Of a DNA stretch of 64,000 nt, positions 1 to 11,256 are shown one piece after another. Origin of the DNA: Candidatus Enterococcus courvalinii (GTDB lineage Bacteria; Bacillota; Bacilli; Lactobacillales; Enterococcaceae); assembly GCF_017315945.1 (NCBI RefSeq), contig NZ_JAFLWI010000001.1:62001-126000 (forward strand). The letters run 5' to 3'. The notes under the pieces were generated by a model. The model was not told the origin of the DNA. It made no database searches and saw only the letters and a program-made list of their open reading frames with translations. A program made the position numbers and the translations under genes. Positions within the stretch are counted from its first letter, which is position 1, and the number at the start of each line of letters is the position of its first letter.

Positions 1-507
<507 letters not shown>

Positions 508-534
508 TCAATAATAAATTTTGTTTATCTAACT

Positions 535-819
535 TTACTCAACGATCGCCATAATATCTTTGCCAGAAACGATCAAATATTCTTTACCTTCAAATTTCAC
601 TTCTGTTCCGGCATACTTTTCAAACATTACTTGATCGCCTTCTTTAACAGCGGCAGGAACTTGTTCACCGTTTTCTAATAAACGGCCTTCACCAACCGCA
701 ACGATTCTACCAGTTTGTGGTTTTTCTTTGGCAGAGGAAGCTAAGACGATTCCTCCAACAGTTTTTTCTTCTTCTTTTGCGACTTCGATGATGACACGGT
801 CACCTAATGGTTTTAACAC
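535..819 (-). CDS. groES: Co-chaperonin GroES
   Basis: This is the 94-residue lid of the GroEL chamber. The sequence contains the family hallmarks KPLGDRV at the N terminus, the mobile loop TVGGIVLAS and YAGTEVKF near the end. I chose the GTG at 817-819 because it follows a GGAGG Shine-Dalgarno and gives the normal family length; the upstream in-frame ATG would add 14 residues with no counterpart in the family and lies close to the operator. First gene of the groESL operon, under HrcA/CIRCE control. Confidence 0.97.
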   Translation of the reverse strand: MLKPLGDRVIIEVAKEEEKTVGGIVLASSAKEKPQTGRIVAVGEGRLLENGEQVPAAVKEGDQVMFEKYAGTEVKFEGKEYLIVSGKDIMAIVE

Positions 820-854
820 GATAAATCCCTCCGATAACACGATTTTTAGTTCCA

Positions 855-881
855 TTAGCACTCTTACCTCACGAGTGCTAA
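855..881. promoter_or_regulatory. CIRCE operator (HrcA binding site)
   Basis: A perfect inverted repeat TTAGCACTC, nine-base spacer, GAGTGCTAA. This is the exact consensus of the heat-shock repressor HrcA. It lies between the groES promoter and its start codon, so groESL is expected to be heat-induced through HrcA. hrcA itself is not in the window. Confidence 0.98.
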
Positions 882-893
882 CCTACATTTTTA

Positions 894-922
894 ATAATAC
901 TCATTCTGCTCCTTTTTTGCAA
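894..922 (-). promoter_or_regulatory. groESL promoter
   Basis: On the minus strand TTGCAA (plus positions 917-922) and TATTAT (894-899) are separated by 17 bp and lie just upstream of the CIRCE dyad. This is a standard SigA-type promoter placed so that HrcA on CIRCE blocks the transcription start. Confidence 0.75.
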
Positions 923-959
923 GCTTTTTAAATCAAAGAAATCTGATTTTTTATTTTCA

Positions 960-987
960 TTGGCGAACAACTTTCGTATGGTATAAT
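960..987 (+). promoter_or_regulatory. Promoter of the CPBP protease gene
   Basis: TTGGCG at 960-965 and TATAAT at 982-987 with a 16-bp spacer, about 70 bp before the CPBP start codon and divergent from groESL. Confidence 0.6.
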
Positions 988-1055
988 TACCAATAAATCT
1001 TGACTACTAACACAGGTAAGCCATCTTTTATGAGAGTCTTGCAAGGAGGAATTTT

Positions 1056-1709
1056 ATGTCATTAAAAAAATATAGTCTACTAAGCATTTTTTGCTACGGT
1101 TTAGTCTTTGTTTCCCCTGTACTTTTGAGCATCACTGGTATTGTTACTACTTCGACTGGTTTGATTTCAGCGACAACTATCACGTATTTACTAGGGGCTG
1201 TGATTCTACTATTTCTGTATTTTAAGCAAAAGGAGCCTTTAACAATAGAAGCAGATGTACCCAAAGCAAGCGTTCCTGAAATCATTTTGCTTGGATTAGG
1301 TGGTATTTTGATAGCAATCTTTTTACAAGGTGCAGCTGTCGGAATAGAAACTTTTTTATTTGGCCAAAGCGCTCCATCTGAAAATACGCAAAATATCATC
1401 CAAATGATTTTAAAAGCACCTGCCTTTATTCTAGCAACGACGATTGGCGGCCCAATCATGGAGGAACTTGTTTTTCGTCGTAGCATTCTAGGTCTTGTTA
1501 GTCATTACTCTAATTTTTGGGTAGGCGCTGTAATCAGTTCTCTACTTTTTGCCGTTGCACATGCAGATGGACATCTGTTAGTTTACTTCTTTTTGGGTTT
1601 CTTCTTTAGTTTATTGTATAAATCAACTGGTCGAATTTGGACTTCGATGATTACACACGTTGGTATGAATACATTAGTTATCGTTGTACAGTTGTTGATC
1701 CAAAAATAA
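1056..1709 (+). CDS. CPBP family intramembrane metalloprotease
   Basis: A 217-residue integral membrane protein with about six to seven hydrophobic segments. The CPBP (CaaX protease and bacteriocin-processing) glutamate motif is seen as MEELVFRR near residue 137, followed by FAVAHADGH (about 168) and the last conserved His in THVGMN (about 202). Family members are membrane proteases, some acting in bacteriocin maturation or self-immunity; the substrate here is unknown. An AAGGAGG Shine-Dalgarno precedes the ATG. Monocistronic, ending in a hairpin shared with the convergent glucosidase gene. Confidence 0.9.
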   Translation: MSLKKYSLLSIFCYGLVFVSPVLLSITGIVTTSTGLISATTITYLLGAVILLFLYFKQKEPLTIEADVPKASVPEIILLGLGGILIAIFLQGAAVGIETFLFGQSAPSENTQNIIQMILKAPAFILATTIGGPIMEELVFRRSILGLVSHYSNFWVGAVISSLLFAVAHADGHLLVYFFLGFFFSLLYKSTGRIWTSMITHVGMNTLVIVVQLLIQK

Positions 1710-1725
1710 TTTTCGCCTTCAATTA

Positions 1726-1766
1726 AAAACTGCGACAAAATCATTCAAGATTTTGTCGCAGTTTTT

Positions 1767-1768
<2 letters not shown>
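1726..1768. terminator. Bidirectional terminator
   Basis: A 15-bp perfect stem (AACTGCGACAAAATC and its complement) around a six-base loop, followed by a T run on the plus strand and preceded by an A-rich tract that serves the minus strand. It separates the convergent CPBP and GH1 genes. Confidence 0.9.
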
Positions 1769-3209
<1,441 letters not shown>

Positions 3210-3236
3210 TCATTTCTCGTTAATTTGTAAAATCGT

Positions 3237-4568
3237 TTATAAAACTTGTGACTCTTCTAATTGATCTGCTTCTTCAAAAGAAAGATCATTTTCTTGTGCA
3301 TAATTCATTGCATCGATTTTCTTCACAAATGGTAGATAGATAAAGAAACCAACTGCTAAAACAAATGTTTGTAACAATGCTGCTTGCCAACCACCTACTA
3401 AAAAGCCTGAGATAATCGGTGGTGTTGTCCATGGTACTTGTACGGCTGTAAATAATGGAACTAGTCCTGTATACAAAGCAAAGTAAGTGATCACACCAGA
3501 AACAACTGGTGTTGCAATAAATGGAATCGCCATAATCGGGTTCATTACAATCGGTGTTGCAAAAATGATTGGTTCGTTAATGTTAAAGATAGCTGGTGCT
3601 AAAGATAAACGACCAAGTTGTTTGAACTGTGCTGATTTTGCAAAGAAAACCATAAACATCACGACACCAATTGTCATCCCAGCACCTGTAACTGTCATGA
3701 ATTGATCTAAGAATTGTTGTGTAACGATATGTCCACCATTCGCAACAGTCAATGCCTTACCAGACTCAAGAATCTCTGTGTTTGCTAATGAATTTGCTTG
3801 TAAGATTGGACCCATGATCCCACCAACAATCGTTGAACCGTGTACCCCGAAGAACCATAAGAATGGAACTAAGAAACCAAGCATCAATGCACCGCCAAGT
3901 GAATCAGTTACACCTTGCATTGGGCTTTGGATTACTTCGTAAATCCATTGAATCATTGTTGTGCTGAACACTGCATCAAAGAAAATATATACAAGCATTG
4001 CAAAAGTGATCAATACAGCTGCTGGAATCAATGCTGTAAATGAGTTAGCCACGTTATCGGGCACTTGCTCTGGCAATTTGATTCGAATATCTCTTTTTAG
4101 GAACCATGTATAACCCCATCCAACAAACAACCCCACCAAGATTGCACTGATCATTCCTTGACCACCAGTCCAAGCTTTATCAATTACGTTACCAATTACA
4201 ACACCAGATTCTGCATCTGTCACATCTGAACGCATTGTTAATAAAAAGATAACTAATGCAATCATTCCTGCTGGTAATCCTTCAAATCCTTCATCTTTAA
4301 CGTAAGAATAAGCAATCCCAACTACCGCAAAAATTGCCATAATCGCAAATGAAGCACCATACGCTTGGTTAAAATAAACAGCCAGGCCAGAATTATTGAC
4401 CCACTCTGAAACTGCTGTAACCGGGAAGTTCGCTAGTAATAGAAAAACCGAACCAACAATGGTGAAGGGCATTGTATATAACATCCCATTACGCAAAGCA
4501 GTAATAGGTTTCGTATTAACAAATTTTAAAACCGGAGGTAAAACTTTCTCATTAATCCATTCATTCAT
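3237..4568 (-). CDS. PTS EIIC permease, cellobiose/beta-glucoside (Lac) family
   Basis: A 443-residue membrane permease with about ten hydrophobic segments, beginning MNEWINEKVLPPVLKF. The conserved segment NINEPIIFATPIVMNP is the substrate-site signature of Lac-family EIIC proteins. The ATG at 4566-4568 follows an AGGAGAG Shine-Dalgarno; the longer ORF start 13 codons upstream lacks one. No IIA or IIB gene is adjacent, so it must borrow these from elsewhere. It imports and phosphorylates a beta-glucoside for the downstream GH1 enzyme. A cre site lies in its promoter region and an RpiR regulator gene lies upstream. Confidence 0.93.
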   Translation of the reverse strand: MNEWINEKVLPPVLKFVNTKPITALRNGMLYTMPFTIVGSVFLLLANFPVTAVSEWVNNSGLAVYFNQAYGASFAIMAIFAVVGIAYSYVKDEGFEGLPAGMIALVIFLLTMRSDVTDAESGVVIGNVIDKAWTGGQGMISAILVGLFVGWGYTWFLKRDIRIKLPEQVPDNVANSFTALIPAAVLITFAMLVYIFFDAVFSTTMIQWIYEVIQSPMQGVTDSLGGALMLGFLVPFLWFFGVHGSTIVGGIMGPILQANSLANTEILESGKALTVANGGHIVTQQFLDQFMTVTGAGMTIGVVMFMVFFAKSAQFKQLGRLSLAPAIFNINEPIIFATPIVMNPIMAIPFIATPVVSGVITYFALYTGLVPLFTAVQVPWTTPPIISGFLVGGWQAALLQTFVLAVGFFIYLPFVKKIDAMNYAQENDLSFEEADQLEESQVL

Positions 4569-4669
4569 AATACTTCTCTCCTTATCCAAGTAAATTAAAA
4601 AAATCATCCAATAAAAAATAAGTGCATTTCATCCAATAAATCCTTTTCTATACTCCTTTCTTTTGTTTT

Positions 4670-4683
4670 TGTATCCGTTTACA
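4670..4683. promoter_or_regulatory. cre site (CcpA) before the beta-glucoside PTS operon
   Basis: Read on the minus strand it is TGTAAACGGATACA, which fits the degenerate cre consensus TGNAANCGNWNNCA. It lies about 100 bp upstream of the EIIC start, so carbon catabolite repression by CcpA is likely. Confidence 0.7.
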
Positions 4684-4712
4684 TATATAACTATAACTAA
4701 CCTTTACAAAGA

Positions 4713-4779
4713 AAAAAAGAGCTTAGCCTTTTGCAGGAACATGTTCCAACAAAAAAAACAGGCTAATGTGCTCTTTCCA
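4713..4779 (-). terminator. Terminator of the RpiR gene (overlaps its last codons)
   Basis: Minus-strand arms AAAGAGC and TTAGCCT pair with AGGCTAA and GCTCTTT around an inner GGAACATGTTCC palindrome, followed by a run of seven T. The 5' arm overlaps the final codons of the RpiR gene. It insulates the regulator from the downstream PTS operon. Confidence 0.75.
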
Positions 4780-5512
4780 TTTCTTGACTCGCTTTTTGCG
4801 CTAACATTTCCAATAAGGTCACCACCGGAACTTGTGTCGTAAGATTCAGCGACTCCTCTTTTCCTCTTGTTTCCGGCATATAATAAGACAAATTATAGTC
4901 TGCCAAACGAGCAATCGTTGACGTTTCATCATTGGTAATACTCAGAACTTTTGCACCATAACGCTTAAAAGCTTCTGTTTTTTCGATCATTTCAGACGTC
5001 TCACCTGACACGGACAAAATAATCGCTAGTGTACTTTCTAAACCACGAGAAGGAACTGGGGCGAATGGATCAGTGATACTATATGCATTCAATCCTAAAT
5101 TGATAAAGTAGCGGCTGCCATATAATCCCAGAACACCACTTGTACCAATTCCAGAAAAAGCAACATGACGAGCTGCTACAATCATTTGGACTGCTTGTTC
5201 CAAAACGATTCGATAGCTTTCATTGTTGACCTTTTTCAAAAAAGAATCCACTTGAACCGTTGCATCATAAAATTGTTCAAACATTTGCTGCTTCGCTTGT
5301 GTCTGATAATTTTTGATTGCAAATTTCAACTCAGAAAAACCTTGTAAACCTAACTTATTACAACAACGTAAAATCGTCGAGGTCGACACATGACACGCAT
5401 CTGACAATTGACGAATCGTCATTTTTGAAACTTCCTCTAAATTAGCAATCAAATAATTATAAACAATCATTTCTAGTTCATTTAACTGCTTAATTTTTTC
5501 TGATTCAAACAC
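4763..5512 (-). CDS. RpiR/MurR family regulator of the beta-glucoside operon
   Basis: A 249-residue regulator with an N-terminal RpiR helix-turn-helix (about residues 1-75; MTIRQLSDACHVSTSTILR) and a C-terminal SIS sugar-phosphate domain (about 100-235; SGIGTSGVLG and ILSVSGETSEM). I chose the GTG at 5510-5512, because the in-frame ATG six codons upstream is encoded by the strong GGGAGGAGG Shine-Dalgarno itself. It probably senses a sugar phosphate and controls the PTS/GH1 operon downstream on the same strand. One of four RpiR proteins in this window. Confidence 0.88.
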   Translation of the reverse strand: MFESEKIKQLNELEMIVYNYLIANLEEVSKMTIRQLSDACHVSTSTILRCCNKLGLQGFSELKFAIKNYQTQAKQQMFEQFYDATVQVDSFLKKVNNESYRIVLEQAVQMIVAARHVAFSGIGTSGVLGLYGSRYFINLGLNAYSITDPFAPVPSRGLESTLAIILSVSGETSEMIEKTEAFKRYGAKVLSITNDETSTIARLADYNLSYYMPETRGKEESLNLTTQVPVVTLLEMLAQKASQEMERAH

Positions 5513-5659
5513 TGGTTTTCCTCCTCCCATTATCTGTTAATTATAACAGAGCAATAATTATAAAAGAAAGTCTGGTGCTGAATTATTCCAGAAAAAACCA
5601 ATTCTTTGACCCTACTCACATAACTTCATACAATAAAGGAAATGATAGGAGGTTTTTTG

Positions 5660-6289
5660 ATGAAAATAGCAATTATTGGTGCAACTGGTCACGCAGGTTC
5701 ATTGATTTTAAAGGAGGCTCTCGCTCGTCATCTCGACGTTACAGCCATTGTCAGAAATGCAAAAAAACTAACAGTAGCTGTTCCATTTATTGAAAAAGAT
5801 TTATATGATTTGACGACTGAAGACCTTGCTTCTTTTGACGTTGTCATTGATGCATTCAATGCACCCGCGGGCAAGGAAGAAATGCATCAAACGTCCCTTG
5901 CACATTTAGCAAAAATTTTAGCGAATACTTCAACTCGTTTACTTGTCGTTGGCGGTGCTTCTTCTCTATTTATTGACCCAGAAAAAACAACTCGGATGAT
6001 CGACCAAGTACCAGAAGACGCCCCTTTTTATCCAACAGCTTTCCATATGTCGCAAGCACTTGTTCATTTAAAAGACACGAACGGGCTTCGTTGGACCTAC
6101 ATCAGTCCGGCTGCGTTCTTCAATCCAACTGGCGAACGAACTGGAAACTATCAATTAAATGATGACTTTCTTCATAAAAATGCCCAAGGAGAAAGTGTTA
6201 TCAGTATGGCGGACTATGCCATTGCTTTAATTGATGAGGTTCTAGCAGATGAGCATGAGAACGAACATATTAGTGTTGTGAGTCAATAA
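5660..6289 (+). CDS. NAD(P)H-binding SDR-like oxidoreductase
   Basis: A 209-residue protein of the atypical short-chain dehydrogenase (NmrA/YwnB-like) group. The N terminus MKIAIIGATGHAGS has the GxTGxxG dinucleotide-binding loop, and a VVGGASSLF strand-loop follows near residue 100. The ATG at 5660 has an AGGAGG Shine-Dalgarno; the ORF open six codons further upstream would place that site inside the gene. The substrate is unknown; relatives are NAD(P)-dependent reductases or redox-sensing proteins. It converges on walJ with a shared terminator. Confidence 0.85.
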   Translation: MKIAIIGATGHAGSLILKEALARHLDVTAIVRNAKKLTVAVPFIEKDLYDLTTEDLASFDVVIDAFNAPAGKEEMHQTSLAHLAKILANTSTRLLVVGGASSLFIDPEKTTRMIDQVPEDAPFYPTAFHMSQALVHLKDTNGLRWTYISPAAFFNPTGERTGNYQLNDDFLHKNAQGESVISMADYAIALIDEVLADEHENEHISVVSQ

Positions 6290-6301
6290 AGCCAAGCAAA
6301 T

Positions 6302-6342
6302 AAAAAATCCCAACAGTATGATCAAACTGTTGGGATTTTTTA
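6302..6342. terminator. Bidirectional terminator between the oxidoreductase gene and walJ
   Basis: Stem AAAAAATCCCAACAGT / ACTGTTGGGATTTTTT around an eight-base loop with T runs on both strands. It closes both the oxidoreductase gene and the wal operon. Confidence 0.9.
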
Positions 6343-6363
6343 TGATATTCTTGGAACAACTTT

Positions 6364-7173
6364 TTAGATTGAAAACAATTCCGTTGCTTGATCTGGATCC
6401 GTATCATACACATCAAAATCAGAGCCCACACCGAAATCTTTTTCTTTTAATATGTTTTCCATCGTCAAATGCGCTAACTCTTTCAAGTTATTTTCCTTAC
6501 TCAAGTGACCTAAATAAATACGTTTGGTTCGATTACCAATCACATCAGTCATCACTAATGCACCATCTTCATTTGATAAATGACCACGATCTCCTAAAAT
6601 TCGTTGTTTTAAATTCCACGGATAAGAACCCATCCGCAACATTTCCAAATCATGATTACTTTCCATCAGATACCCATCCGCGTTTTCAATAATTCCACGC
6701 ATATAATCACTACAGTATCCAGTGTCCGTTAGCATCACGAAAGAACGATTTTCTTTGTAGATACGATAAAACTGTGGCGCAGCCGCATCATGTGAAACAC
6801 CAAAACTTTCAATATCTACATCTCCAAAAGTTTGGACTTTTCCCATTTCAAATAAATGTTTTTGCTCGACGGGTACATTACCGATCAACGGCGACATTGC
6901 TTCCCACGTTTTTTCATTGGCATACACATCTAAATGGTATTTCCGTGCCAGCACACCCACACCATGAATGTGATCTCGATGTTCATGCGTCACAAGAATA
7001 CCATCTAAGTCTTCAGGTTTACGATCAATTTGAGCCATCAAGGAAGTAATTTTTTTCCCGCTAAGACCTGCATCCACCAATAGTCGTTTCTTCTCACTTT
7101 CCAAATAAAGTGAGTTTCCTGAACTCCCACTCGCAAGGATACTGATTTTAAAAGCTGGTTTTTCTTGGACCAT
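6364..7173 (-). CDS. walJ: WalJ/YycJ metallo-beta-lactamase-fold hydrolase
   Basis: A 269-residue protein with the metallo-beta-lactamase signature THEHRDHIHG (about residues 60-69), preceded by LASGSSGNS and LLVDAGLSGKK. The YycJ/WalJ family are metal-dependent hydrolases encoded at the end of the wal operon and linked to coordination of cell division with replication; the substrate is unsettled. Last gene of walRKHIJ, 55 bp after walI. Confidence 0.95.
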   Translation of the reverse strand: MVQEKPAFKISILASGSSGNSLYLESEKKRLLVDAGLSGKKITSLMAQIDRKPEDLDGILVTHEHRDHIHGVGVLARKYHLDVYANEKTWEAMSPLIGNVPVEQKHLFEMGKVQTFGDVDIESFGVSHDAAAPQFYRIYKENRSFVMLTDTGYCSDYMRGIIENADGYLMESNHDLEMLRMGSYPWNLKQRILGDRGHLSNEDGALVMTDVIGNRTKRIYLGHLSKENNLKELAHLTMENILKEKDFGVGSDFDVYDTDPDQATELFSI

Positions 7174-7228
7174 TTATTTATTACTTCCCTTCTTCACACT
7201 GTAAACTTTTTTCATTATACCTACTTTT

Positions 7229-8101
7229 TTAATTATCTTCCACTTTTGGAACCACATTATTTGTCACAATGGTGTTGCTGAATGCATTGACAGATTCAAT
7301 TTGAACACTTTTATCACTGGTTTCAATAGCCACATACCAAATTGGAACGTACACATTTTTTTCTCGAACCTTTACGATACAAGAATAAGCAAGTTGCCGC
7401 CACAAAATTTTTGAAGAACTAGGAATTTTATTATTCACATAAAGTGTTTGGATTGCTTCTTCTTCTGAATACAGATCCATTTTTTCACGCAGCTGTTCAA
7501 TATTTGTTAAATGCGTTTGTGTATATTTCGTCAATTGGTAGACGCCATCATCCTTTTCCACCATAAAATTGATTTCAGCTGTATCATCATGAAATGGAAT
7601 TCCTTCATACGACTGACTCGCCTGAATCTCTAGTGAATTTCCTTCTAATGTCGAGAAATTCGTCATAAATTCATACTCATCGCCATAAAGCACATTATTT
7701 TGACTATTTAAAAATTCCGTAATCGAATGTTTAGTCTGTTTGTTATCGATTTTGTACTTTTCTGATTCTTCAGTGGTAAACGTCTTCGTTAAAGTAGACA
7801 GCCCGTCAAACGTGATGCCACTACGAAGCAACCCCGTAGGATTCTTTTTTCGGTGTTGTGCTAAGACCGTGCCTAAATCACTTTGTTCGGCACTCAAATA
7901 ATATCCTTGTTTGCTCTCAGAAGAAATATTCCCTGAATAAGAAATATCATCACTAGCTAGACGATTTTGTATTGATTCCGTTTGATCTGATCGTATCACA
8001 TTGTTTTCTTGGTTCATTGCCTCATGATAACTGCTGAATAAAAAAATATTGAGACCTAAGAAAGCTAGGAAAAAAATCCATTCAATTTTTTTAAAGTCCA
8101 C
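7229..8101 (-). CDS. walI: WalI/YycI regulator of WalK
   Basis: A 290-residue protein with one N-terminal membrane helix (about residues 8-24, IEWIFFLAFLGLNIFLF) and an extracytoplasmic YycI domain. In Bacillus, YycI and YycH sit beside WalK in the membrane and modulate its kinase activity. It directly abuts walH, with its start codon at 8099-8101 next to the walH stop, which indicates coupled translation. Confidence 0.93.
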   Translation of the reverse strand: MDFKKIEWIFFLAFLGLNIFLFSSYHEAMNQENNVIRSDQTESIQNRLASDDISYSGNISSESKQGYYLSAEQSDLGTVLAQHRKKNPTGLLRSGITFDGLSTLTKTFTTEESEKYKIDNKQTKHSITEFLNSQNNVLYGDEYEFMTNFSTLEGNSLEIQASQSYEGIPFHDDTAEINFMVEKDDGVYQLTKYTQTHLTNIEQLREKMDLYSEEEAIQTLYVNNKIPSSSKILWRQLAYSCIVKVREKNVYVPIWYVAIETSDKSVQIESVNAFSNTIVTNNVVPKVEDN

Positions 8102-9421
8102 TTAGTTCGCCCCCATTTCAGCTAGTTTGTTAGACAATTCACTGGCAGAGTACCAATTTCCTTGATATTTCACATACCATTCTGGTAGCAAATCTACGAC
8201 TCGGTTCGTTTCTTTGATGTTTTGCCACGTATAACCAATGATGACCGATTCAAGTTCTTCTTTTTCCGCACCATGGGTAACCAATTGTTGAATCACTTCA
8301 GCTGTGCTAGCCAATTCTACCGATTCATCTGAAGGGATAGGTACTTGGATCGCATTTAAACTAGTCTGAATGTTCACTTGCGCTTTCCCACTGGTTTCAT
8401 CATTAATCGTTATCCCAACTTTTCCTTTACTATCCGTACCAAATACTGGGAAACCTTCAACAAAAATCCGATAATCGATTTGGTTATCTGTGCGATCAAA
8501 ATAATGAAGATTTCCTAAGCTACTACCAATTTTACTGATGTACGGAAAACTTTTTGAATAAATATTTCCATTATCATTTGTATCAGACAACTCTCCACGA
8601 AAATCGACAACTTGACTGGCAGAATGAATTGTCATTGTTTCATTCCCACCATAAAAAATCAATTCGCTACTTTCATCATTGTTTTTTACTTCATCAGGCG
8701 ATTGGAAGAAAGCATTCCGAAAAAGTGTATAAGGTTGTTGTGATAAAATGTAACTGTATTTTTTCAACTTGATGGATGATTCTGTATCATATTGATGAGC
8801 AATCACAGATGCTTTTTTAGACATTTTAGTCCATTTATTTTCATCGAAAGATAACTCTTTTTCAATATCCTCCCAATTTAGAGAAATATTGGCTTCATAG
8901 ATCGTCTGATGAACAAAGTCCAAGAAACGGATTTTTTTATTTTTTTCATCAAACTGGATACAAGTAAATGAAATCATCTCCGCATCATTGGATAGATTAC
9001 TTACATCTAAGTTCAATCCAAATGCTTGGATGTATTCTTGTAACAAAAAAGGTGCTAGATAAGTTAACTCAAGACCTTCCGAAAGTTCCTTTTTCTGATC
9101 GAATTCAGTTTTATCTCCTGTAGTCACTTCTGAAAGTTTACCAAAACGAGCTTTACCGATGACTGTTTGTAAACGCGAAACTAAGTTTTCACTATTGGTT
9201 TCTCGGATATTCTCTCCTTGGACCCACGTCACATGGAGTGGTAAAAAAATTTCTGAAGATTTTCGATTTGACTGTGATTCAGTCATCACTTGCGTACTTG
9301 TTTCATCAACATTCACTGTTTCTTTTCCAGCAGGACTTAGCCAGATGACATAGGAGAAATATAAACTCAGTGCAACCATCAAAACTAGTCCAATCCGGAT
9401 GATTTTTCCTGAAATTTTCAT
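8102..9421 (-). CDS. walH: WalH/YycH regulator of WalK
   Basis: A 439-residue protein with one N-terminal membrane helix (about residues 8-30) and a large extracytoplasmic YycH domain. With WalI it adjusts WalK signalling. I chose the ATG at 9419-9421, which overlaps the walK stop as ATGA and lies about 10 bases after GGAGG; a GTG two codons upstream is possible but only four bases from the Shine-Dalgarno. Confidence 0.92.
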   Translation of the reverse strand: MKISGKIIRIGLVLMVALSLYFSYVIWLSPAGKETVNVDETSTQVMTESQSNRKSSEIFLPLHVTWVQGENIRETNSENLVSRLQTVIGKARFGKLSEVTTGDKTEFDQKKELSEGLELTYLAPFLLQEYIQAFGLNLDVSNLSNDAEMISFTCIQFDEKNKKIRFLDFVHQTIYEANISLNWEDIEKELSFDENKWTKMSKKASVIAHQYDTESSIKLKKYSYILSQQPYTLFRNAFFQSPDEVKNNDESSELIFYGGNETMTIHSASQVVDFRGELSDTNDNGNIYSKSFPYISKIGSSLGNLHYFDRTDNQIDYRIFVEGFPVFGTDSKGKVGITINDETSGKAQVNIQTSLNAIQVPIPSDESVELASTAEVIQQLVTHGAEKEELESVIIGYTWQNIKETNRVVDLLPEWYVKYQGNWYSASELSNKLAEMGAN

Positions 9422-11253
9422 TCCCACCAGTCCTCCTCGTATGGTTCATAGGGTAACGAAATATAGAAAGTCGAACCTTGTCCTTCTTTACTTTCTGCCC
9501 AAATGGCTCCTCGATGTGCTTTAACCACTTCACGTGAAATCGCTAAACCAAGACCTGTTCCACCTTGTGCACGTGCTCGAGCTTTGTCTACACGATAAAA
9601 GCGTTCAAATACTCGGTTCAAATCTTTTTTAGGGATACCTAATCCCTGATCAGTTACGCTCAAAATGACATTGTTATGTGTTTCTAATAAACGACAAGTG
9701 ATCGTTCCCCCATCAGGAGAATATTTAATGGCATTATTCATAATGTTATCGATCACTTGGATAATTTTATCGGTATCCACTTCGACCCAGAGATCTCGTT
9801 GAGTAAATTCACGGCGAATCGCATATTTCTTTTCTTGATTGCCAACCATCATGTCGAAACGATCGAGTACGAAATTGATTAGCTCATTAAAATTGACATA
9901 TTCTAATTGTAGCTGTGTGTTCCCCGTATCCATTCGAGAAAGATTCAATAAGTCATTGATCATCCGAATCATACGGTCTGTTTCATCTAAAGTTACCTTC
10001 AAGAAATTTGGAGCAATCTCTTCGTCTTGCCAAGCACCTTCGCTCAGCGCTTCAATATAGCTACGCATACTTGTTAATGGTGTACGCAGCTCATGTGATA
10101 CGTTAGAAACAAATTCGCGACGTTCACGTTCTGTCTTTTCTTGCTCCGTGACATCATGCAATACAGCAACCAAACCACTAATAAAGCCTGATTCACGACG
10201 AATCATCGAAAAGTCAACGCGTAAAATCATCTGGTCACTTTCGGTAGAACCTGTTGAGCGGTCAAGAACCATCTCATCTGGATTTTCTAATAATTTACGT
10301 AATGTATACTCTTCTTCGATATCAAGTAACGTCAAAATAGACTGGCCAATCGCCTCTTCATTTTTAATATCTAACAATGATAAAGCCATATCGTTAATCG
10401 TGATAACTTTTCCTCGACGATCGGTTGCAATGACCCCATCCGTCATATGTGAAAGGACACTATCCAACCGGTTTCGTTCGGCTTCCATCGTGTCTTGCGC
10501 TTCTTCGATTCGTTCAGCCAACTGGTTAAATGTGTCTGCCAATTGTCCCAATTCATCTTGTCCGTGGACTTTGACTTTTCGACTATAGTCACCTCGCGCA
10601 ATTCGGATAGCCTGTTCACGCATTTCGCCAATTGGTTGTGTAATTGAACGAGCAACTAAAACCGACACGATCATCGAGATGAATGCCGCAATTAGCGAAG
10701 CCGTGAAAAAGATAATCGCTGTGTTACTAATTTCTGAGTACTTTTGCTCAATATCACTTTTGACGTAAAGAGCCCCGATGACGGCATCGCCGGTCGGGGA
10801 CAGAATAGGCTGAACATTAATATTTACCCGTTTGTCATCTGAATCAAGTGCGACATAACGTTTAGTAGTAAAATCATCAACGGCTACATAATCATTTTTC
10901 TTACCGATAGAACTTTGTTCACTTACATCTGTTGTCCCCCGAATAATCCCTTTTTCATCCACCACACGAATTTCGATAATATCGCTGGAAGCACTATTTT
11001 CGATAAAACGTTTGATATTCGCATTGACCTCATCTGGATCTGCCGTATCTTTTCGACTAAGCTCAGGGCTAATCGTTGAAGCTAATGAGACAACTGTCTG
11101 ATTCATATCTTTGATAAATGTGTTGATCGTGGAGCGCTCCAAACCACGTATAAAATACGCACCAATAATTTCAATCGAAATCAATAAAATCAAAATGAAT
11201 GTAATCGCGATTTTAAAATTGACTGATCGAAAAAAGCGGACCTTTTTCTTCAT
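9418..11253 (-). CDS. walK: Sensor histidine kinase WalK (VicK/YycG)
   Basis: A 611-residue sensor kinase of the essential cell-wall two-component system. Domains in order: membrane helix (about 13-35), extracytoplasmic sensing domain (36-175), second helix (178-202), HAMP (204-256), PAS (262-370), dimerisation domain with the phospho-acceptor H387 in SHELRTP, and an ATPase domain with DNIMNNAIKYS, DQGLGIP and GTGLGLAI. It phosphorylates WalR to control autolysins and wall metabolism. Second gene of the operon, three bases after walR. Confidence 0.98.
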   Translation of the reverse strand: MKKKVRFFRSVNFKIAITFILILLISIEIIGAYFIRGLERSTINTFIKDMNQTVVSLASTISPELSRKDTADPDEVNANIKRFIENSASSDIIEIRVVDEKGIIRGTTDVSEQSSIGKKNDYVAVDDFTTKRYVALDSDDKRVNINVQPILSPTGDAVIGALYVKSDIEQKYSEISNTAIIFFTASLIAAFISMIVSVLVARSITQPIGEMREQAIRIARGDYSRKVKVHGQDELGQLADTFNQLAERIEEAQDTMEAERNRLDSVLSHMTDGVIATDRRGKVITINDMALSLLDIKNEEAIGQSILTLLDIEEEYTLRKLLENPDEMVLDRSTGSTESDQMILRVDFSMIRRESGFISGLVAVLHDVTEQEKTERERREFVSNVSHELRTPLTSMRSYIEALSEGAWQDEEIAPNFLKVTLDETDRMIRMINDLLNLSRMDTGNTQLQLEYVNFNELINFVLDRFDMMVGNQEKKYAIRREFTQRDLWVEVDTDKIIQVIDNIMNNAIKYSPDGGTITCRLLETHNNVILSVTDQGLGIPKKDLNRVFERFYRVDKARARAQGGTGLGLAISREVVKAHRGAIWAESKEGQGSTFYISLPYEPYEEDWWE

Positions 11254-11256
11254 TGA

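Noticed and set aside
820-861. Longer groES with an ATG start at 861
   Set aside because: The extra 14 residues are not part of the family and would overlap the CIRCE arm; the GTG at 819 has the Shine-Dalgarno.
9306-9533. Open frame spanning the walK-walH junction on the same strand
   Set aside because: A shadow of walK and walH in another frame; both real genes are well supported.
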